Assembly (NCBI GenBank): GCA_030612185.1
Contig: JAUWOI010000331.1
Coordinates: forward strand, 1 to 5,458
Length of the DNA: 5,458 nt
Direction: 5' to 3'
DNA from: Anaerolineae bacterium
GTDB taxonomy: Bacteria; Chloroflexota; Anaerolineae; B4-G1
Numbering within the stretch: position 1 is the stretch's first letter; every line of letters starts with the position of its first letter. The position numbers and the translations under genes are program-made. The notes under the pieces were generated by a model. It worked only from the letters and a program-made list of their open reading frames with translations, had not been told where the DNA came from and did no database searches. Of the stretch, positions 5,113-5,458 are shown piece by piece.

Positions 5113-5225
5113 AACTCCTCCTCCAACGACCGTCGTATCTCCCGCAACTCCCTGTCGGTGATGCCGGACAACTCCCCCGCCTCAGAACCACTGATCCACT
5201 GAGAGCACTGAATGCACTGAAGCCC
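5109..5225 (-). pseudogene. 3' remnant of a gene upstream of, and overlapping, the SEFIR-NTPase gene
   Basis: A minus-strand frame of 38 codons ends at TGA 5109-5111, overlapping the ATG of the SEFIR-NTPase gene as ATGA, a hallmark of translational coupling. The last 24 codons look like genuine protein: an acidic, helix-forming tail with ELSGITDRELREIRRSLEEEL. The codons before that fall in a CACTGA-type repeat tract and then a stop (5226-5228). No ATG or GTG start exists in frame. The most economical view is that a former operon partner lost its 5' part and only its tail remains, now supplying the Shine-Dalgarno for the downstream gene. A chance frame is possible. Confidence 0.4.
5189..5223. 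repeat. Short-period repeat tract, four CACTGA units
   Basis: CACTGA recurs at 5189, 5197, 5206 and 5215 with 8-, 9- and 9-bp periods. This resembles the CACTGAGAG/CACAGAGAA-type periodic intergenic tracts seen in diverse bacterial genomes. It lies about 80 nt upstream of the SEFIR-NTPase start and replaces the 5' part of the remnant frame. An operator or iteron role is conceivable but has no further support here. Confidence 0.5.
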
Positions 5226-5458
5226 TCAGGGACCGTAAAAGAATGACTTCCCGCTCAATATGACAGCGAATAAAGAGGATTGAACCAATGGGTGCTCTCA
5301 CCTCACGACTGCGACATCAAACCTGTCGCCCCGCCGACGATTGAAATCATGACTCTACTGAAAAAATCAAAAGCTTCAACGCAGAGGCGCAGAGACGCAA
5401 AGAAAATTAAAAGGTAGATAAAGATTTGTTCAGTCAAAGGCCTCGATTCTCAAGAACA
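5226..5458. other. Gene-free region upstream of the SEFIR-NTPase gene
   Basis: No coding frame with protein character is visible on either strand. It is AT-richer than the coding regions, especially from 5340 onward. On the minus strand a TTCAAT-N16-CATATT pairing could be a very weak promoter for the SEFIR-NTPase gene, but no convincing one stands out. An 8-bp tandem repeat lies near 5380-5403. The gene's true promoter may lie beyond the right edge. Confidence 0.4.
5380..5403. repeat. Three tandem 8-bp units (CGCAGAGG, CGCAGAGA, CGCAAAGA)
   Basis: Three consecutive 8-mers share CGCARAG. This matches the widely scattered ACGCAGAGGCGCAGAGACGCAAAG type of tract, which reads LCVSAPLR on the opposite strand and turns up in intergenic regions of many environmental bacteria. 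It is the same style of 8-9-bp periodic repeat as the CACTGA tract about 160 bp to its left. Confidence 0.55.

Noticed and set aside
5278..5345. Two GATTGAA motifs 61 bp apart, reminiscent of the ends of CRISPR repeats
   Set aside because: Only seven bases match, flanks differ, and there is no third copy, so this is not a CRISPR array.

Overview
The window looks like high-GC bacterial chromosome, roughly 60-65% GC in most coding stretches, and every gene I can support is on the minus strand. I lean towards Chloroflexota (Anaerolineae-like) or another multicellular or filamentous lineage. The reasons are the large SEFIR-NTPase-TPR protein, a DUF4258/YgiT pair, and interspersed palindromic and short periodic repeats of a kind I remember from such genomes. 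No taxonomic marker gene is present, so this is inference.

Layout from left to right. (1) Positions 1-962 hold the N-terminal 320 codons of an ABC-F family ATPase, a ribosome-associated translation factor or possible resistance protein, cut by the left edge. (2) Positions 963-1255 are an intergenic gap with a plausible ABC-F promoter, a strong G-quadruplex-forming tract and a weak hairpin. (3) Positions 1256-1818 hold a compact type II toxin-antitoxin-like operon. A DUF4258 protein starting at TTG overlaps a YgiT-type zinc-finger protein by an ATGA junction. (4) Positions 1819-2235 hold a near-consensus sigma-70 promoter for that operon, an inverted repeat in its leader, a decayed reading frame and palindromic repeat units. 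(5) Positions 2236-5112 hold one 958-residue protein with an N-terminal SEFIR (TIR-like) effector domain, a central STAND/NB-ARC-like NTPase with a winged-helix region, and a C-terminal TPR array. This is a bacterial NLR-like architecture, probably a self-contained abortive-infection or antiphage sensor. (6) Positions 5113-5458 hold the last codons of a lost or truncated upstream gene that overlaps the NLR-like gene by ATGA, plus two short-period repeat tracts.

The NLR-like gene and the toxin-antitoxin pair look like accessory, defence-island cargo beside a housekeeping-type ABC-F gene. The most notable sequence-level observations are these: a palindromic interspersed repeat inserted in frame in the TPR array; a perfect 16-bp inverted repeat straddling the NLR stop codon; a GC mosaic in which the SEFIR domain and the NTPase-TPR hinge are markedly AT-richer than the rest of the gene; and remnants of broken reading frames on both sides of the NLR gene. 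No RNA gene, CRISPR array or transposase was found.
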